This document shows, piece by piece, positions 61,685-64,000 of a DNA stretch of 64,000 bases. The DNA lies in the NCBI RefSeq assembly GCF_000317835.1, contig NC_019793.1, forward strand, positions 1,612,001 to 1,676,000. The letters run 5' to 3'. A program made the position numbers and the translations under genes. The stretch is from Deinococcus peraridilitoris DSM 19664. GTDB lineage: Bacteria; Deinococcota; Deinococci; Deinococcales; Deinococcaceae. The notes beneath the pieces are model-generated. The model saw only the letters and a list, made by a program, of their open reading frames with translations. It had not been told where the DNA came from and did no database searches. Numbering within the stretch: position 1 is the first letter of the stretch; the number at the start of each line of letters is the position of its first letter.

Positions 61685-63472
61685 CTACTCCTCCACATCA
61701 GCGGACAAGTCGTCGCCCGTTTCGGGAAAGTGTGCGCCAAACAACGAGGTCACCTTGGACGCGCCCGTTCCGTACCACTTCGCGCCCGCACCGCGGCCCC
61801 CAACGCGCACCAGCCCTTCTTCGCGCAGCTCCTCCATCAGGCGTTTCACGCCCTCGCGGTCGAGGTCGCTGATCTCGCGCACCTCCCGGTTGGTCAGGGG
61901 CCGTTCCTTGAGGAGGCTCAGCACCCGCGTCTTCACGGCTTCCTTCTCTAGGCGTGCGTTGCGGTCGTACCGCAAGCTGTCGCCGAGCTGGTCCATCGCC
62001 AAGCGGCTGAGGCGGTAAAACAAGCCCTTGCCGTACCCGGCGTGCTCCACCGCGCCGCCTTCCTCAAGGAACGACAGCAGGTGCCGGGTGTCGCCGGGCG
62101 AGAGCTGACAAGCGACGGCGAGGGTGGCGAGGTCCGCCTCGCGATAGCGGCGCAGGTAGTGCAGAACCAGCAGCATGTCCGCGCTGATCAGCTCCTGCAG
62201 ACGGCTGCTTTGCTCGCCGAGCCAATTCATCAACTGCAAAAAGCCACGGTCGAGTTCCTGCGCGTGGAAACTCACCCGTACCGACTGCGGAGTGGCGGTG
62301 TACAGCGGGGGCTCCTTACCTTGCTCCAGCATGCTTTTGTACATGCGCTTGACACCCAGGTTGTTGCGGTTCACCAAGTTCAAGCCGTTCAAAGCGTCGG
62401 CGAGCAGTCGATTTCGATGCACGGGCGGGTGGTGCAGGATGTTCTCCGGCGTGATGTCCGACATGAAGCCCCCGGCGTTCTCGACCTCGAGCTTGTACGG
62501 GAGCATCCTCACGATCGTGAGGTTCGGAATCGCGTAGTCGCGGTGCACAAAGGCATTGAGCACCGCCTCCCGAATGGCGATGTCCGGGTACGTCTTGAAC
62601 TCGGCGTGCTGGAAGCCCTGCACGAAAGTCGTGACCGGGTTGGCCGCGGAAAGATACGTCTCGATGCGTTCGAGGGCGGCCAAAATCGGCGCGTTGTTGC
62701 CCTGGGTGATTTCGATGTCGGTGTCGCTGCGCATCTTCAGGTACCGCCACTCGTGCGTCGAGATGTAGCGCGCAAGCATCTCCTGGCGCCCGACCAGCAG
62801 CAAACCCGCGTAGGTGAGGTAGCCGTCACGAACGAGGCGCAAGCTGCTCAGCAGTTCCAAGTCGCCCTGCACCATCAGCTCGGCCGGGGCGCGGTTTTGC
62901 CGCCCGAAGCTGCGCAGGCGCTCCATCTCCGCGCTCGACACCAAGTCGGCGGGCAGCGCGTCCGAAATCAGGCGCGCGCTGAAATCGGCCGCCTCTGCTT
63001 GCGTGATCAGGTCGCGCATCATGCTGCCGGTGAGGGGCAGGCAGTTCTTGCCGACGCGGCGCTTCGTCGGCGCTTGCGTGGAGGTGTAAGGAGGGTTCTC
63101 GCCTGCGGCGACGTGGATGAGCAACAGCCGCCCTTCGGGCACGTCCAGCAACTCCATCTCGGGCGTGAGGTGCGGATCGGTGGAATCGAACACCGAGCGC
63201 TGCAACTGGCTCACGTCGTCGAGGTCGAACTCGGGCGGCAGGCCCCGAATCGCTTGCGCTCGATTTGGCGCGCTCAGCTTGTCCTTGACGCCCACGACGA
63301 GCGTGCCGCCCTTGGCGTTGGCGAAGCACACGACGTGTTCGCACACCATCCGCAACAGTTCTTTGGCGCTGCCGGGGTGCTCTTTGAAGTCGAGGGTCTG
63401 GTCCTCGAGATCGTCGGCGATGACGACATTGAGTTCGTGGAGGAGTTCGAGGATTTCCGCTCGTGTACGCAT
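61685..63472 (-). CDS. AlbA_2/Schlafen-like ATP-dependent protein with winged helix
   Basis: 595 residues. The N-terminal AlbA_2 domain (about 10-150) shows TLDFKEHPGSAKELLRMV, FANAKGGTLVVGVKD and RLLLIHVAAGENPPYTS. A GHKL-like ATPase region follows (AVLNAFVHRDY, EVENAGGF, LHHPPVHRNRLLADAL), and a C-terminal winged helix-turn-helix (PLTNREVREISDLDREGVKRLMEELREEGLV). This ATP-binding/RecG-like architecture is common in putative transcription regulators and defence genes. It is complete, unlike the truncated relative at 51107. It converges on the PLD-ATPase gene. Confidence 0.85.
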   Translation of the reverse strand: MRTRAEILELLHELNVVIADDLEDQTLDFKEHPGSAKELLRMVCEHVVCFANAKGGTLVVGVKDKLSAPNRAQAIRGLPPEFDLDDVSQLQRSVFDSTDPHLTPEMELLDVPEGRLLLIHVAAGENPPYTSTQAPTKRRVGKNCLPLTGSMMRDLITQAEAADFSARLISDALPADLVSSAEMERLRSFGRQNRAPAELMVQGDLELLSSLRLVRDGYLTYAGLLLVGRQEMLARYISTHEWRYLKMRSDTDIEITQGNNAPILAALERIETYLSAANPVTTFVQGFQHAEFKTYPDIAIREAVLNAFVHRDYAIPNLTIVRMLPYKLEVENAGGFMSDITPENILHHPPVHRNRLLADALNGLNLVNRNNLGVKRMYKSMLEQGKEPPLYTATPQSVRVSFHAQELDRGFLQLMNWLGEQSSRLQELISADMLLVLHYLRRYREADLATLAVACQLSPGDTRHLLSFLEEGGAVEHAGYGKGLFYRLSRLAMDQLGDSLRYDRNARLEKEAVKTRVLSLLKERPLTNREVREISDLDREGVKRLMEELREEGLVRVGGRGAGAKWYGTGASKVTSLFGAHFPETGDDLSADVEE

Positions 63473-63618
63473 GCTGGCCTTCGTGACGCTTTCCCCACCT
63501 TAGCGCGTTCCAGCTTGAACTCACCGTCGCCTCAAATGAAGGGCGGAAAAATGCCTCGGTTCACTTGCTTCGCGGTTGTCTTTCCAAACTTGAACCCTAA
63601 GTCTTGTCACGCGAAGGT

Positions 63619-63645
63619 GCTGTCAAAACGCTGACAGCCTTTTTT
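63619..63645 (+). terminator. Orphan intrinsic terminator
   Basis: GCTGTCA (63619-63625) and TGACAGC (63632-63638) form a stem with loop AAACGC, followed one base later by a six-T run (63640-63645). No plus-strand gene ends nearby; it may shield the next gene from read-through. Confidence 0.65.
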
Positions 63646-63713
63646 CAGCCGATGACGAACAGTGGAGGCGTAACCGCGGAACGCCTAGCACCGCGGTCAG
63701 GAGGCAGAGCAGG

Positions 63714-64000
63714 ATGACGGCGATGATCATCGGCAGCTGCACCATGTGTGGCGAGCGCGCCCTCGCTCATCCCGAGCGGAGCGCGTCCTTTTGTAGCGCG
63801 TGCGCCCGTTGGTATGCCCTCACGCAGACCGCGCGCGCGCAACTCCACGACCTGCTGGAGCCCGTCGTGCATGTCTGGGTGCAGCATTGGTACGCTATAG
63901 GGGTCGAGGCGCGCGACTTGAGCGAACAGGTCGAATTGCTCGGCCTGCACTGGGCACAGGACGGCGATCGGAACGCGATCCACATCGTGCGTGAAGCCCT
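63714..64000 (+). CDS. Zinc-ribbon-like hypothetical protein (3' end outside window)
   Basis: Frame open to the right edge, starting at ATG 63714 with AGGAGG nine bases upstream (an in-frame ATG at 63723 is an alternative). The N-terminus has CTMCGERALAHPERSASFCSACARWY, split here as CTMCGERA and FCSACARW, two CxxC pairs compatible with a zinc ribbon. A helical stretch follows (TARAQLHDLLEPVVHVWVQHWY, EARDLSEQVELLGL). No family assigned; the end is missing. Confidence 0.6.
   Translation, partial: MTAMIIGSCTMCGERALAHPERSASFCSACARWYALTQTARAQLHDLLEPVVHVWVQHWYAIGVEARDLSEQVELLGLHWAQDGDRNAIHIVREA

Noticed and set aside
62042..63634. 530-codon plus frame opposite the AlbA_2 gene
   Set aside because: Antisense shadow rich in His/Gln/Val; the AlbA_2 gene is clearly the coding strand.
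1..64000. CRISPR array, tRNA or rRNA genes
   Set aside because: No regularly spaced repeats with unique spacers, and no sequence recognised as tRNA or rRNA.

Overview
The window is GC-rich, densely coding bacterial chromosome or plasmid, most probably from Deinococcus or a close relative. I infer this from the codon usage, the leaderless-looking promoters (a TANNNT box about six bases before a start codon), the XRE plus ImmA/IrrE regulator pair, and gene families common in that genus. No rRNA, tRNA, CRISPR array or core housekeeping gene was found. It reads as an accessory and defence region with several mobile-element scars.

Layout. 1-14.9 kb: a DISARM anti-phage operon, drmD (5' end outside the window), drmMI, drmA, drmB, drmC and drmMII. 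The first four junctions overlap or are one base apart, drmMII follows at 23 nt, and a convergent vsr-type endonuclease closes the locus. It carries both the adenine methylase/SNF2 helicase pair typical of class 1 and the cytosine methylase typical of class 2. 15.4-17 kb: an HTH gene, then a poorly coding stretch with two translationally coupled small genes. 17.1-22.5 kb: a bacterial ubiquitin-like conjugation module. A multiubiquitin-type modifier, a DUF6791-ThiF E1 and a DUF6527 protein form one operon on the minus strand. A JAB-like protein with a degenerate JAMM motif converges on it, and the small gene upstream of that is split by an IS5-family element. A divergent XRE/ImmA-IrrE pair shares a control region with three GTCAACTGA repeats. 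22.7-31 kb: integrated element(s) with two paralogous tyrosine integrases around a DUF927 primase/helicase, a small ORF, an excisionase-like HTH protein, a TTCAGGAA repeat array and a third, atypical tyrosine recombinase. 31.2-34.6 kb: small membrane/lipoprotein genes, an XRE regulator and hypothetical genes.

35.2-45.3 kb: a 3,276-residue secreted Rhs/YD-repeat protein with a PA14 domain and a C-terminal nuclease-like toxin domain. It is followed, with an ATGA overlap, by a probable immunity gene. 45.4-51.3 kb: a divergent envelope operon of Ig-like lipoprotein, subtilisin lipoprotein, secretin, small lipoprotein and an alpha/beta-hydrolase lacking its nucleophile. 51.1-53 kb: a probably 3'-truncated AlbA_2 (Schlafen-like) gene facing away from a DUF3800 gene. 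53.3-59.4 kb: an ISL3 transposase remnant, a MoxR ATPase plus VWA/DUF2201 pair, a frameshifted DUF1152 gene, a small gene broken by a 16-bp tandem duplication, and IS3 and integrase remnants. 59.4-63.5 kb: a phospholipase D-ATPase fusion convergent with an AlbA_2/ATPase/winged-helix gene, separated by a helically phased AATGGGGC repeat array. A zinc-ribbon gene runs off the right edge.

The defence functions are DISARM (modification plus exclusion), the Ub-like module, the Rhs toxin/immunity pair and probably the PLD-ATPase and AlbA_2 genes. No single cluster is completely unfamiliar. The best candidates for something under-described are the Ub-like module with its regulator pair and degenerate JAB protein, and the PLD-ATPase/repeat-array/AlbA_2 locus.
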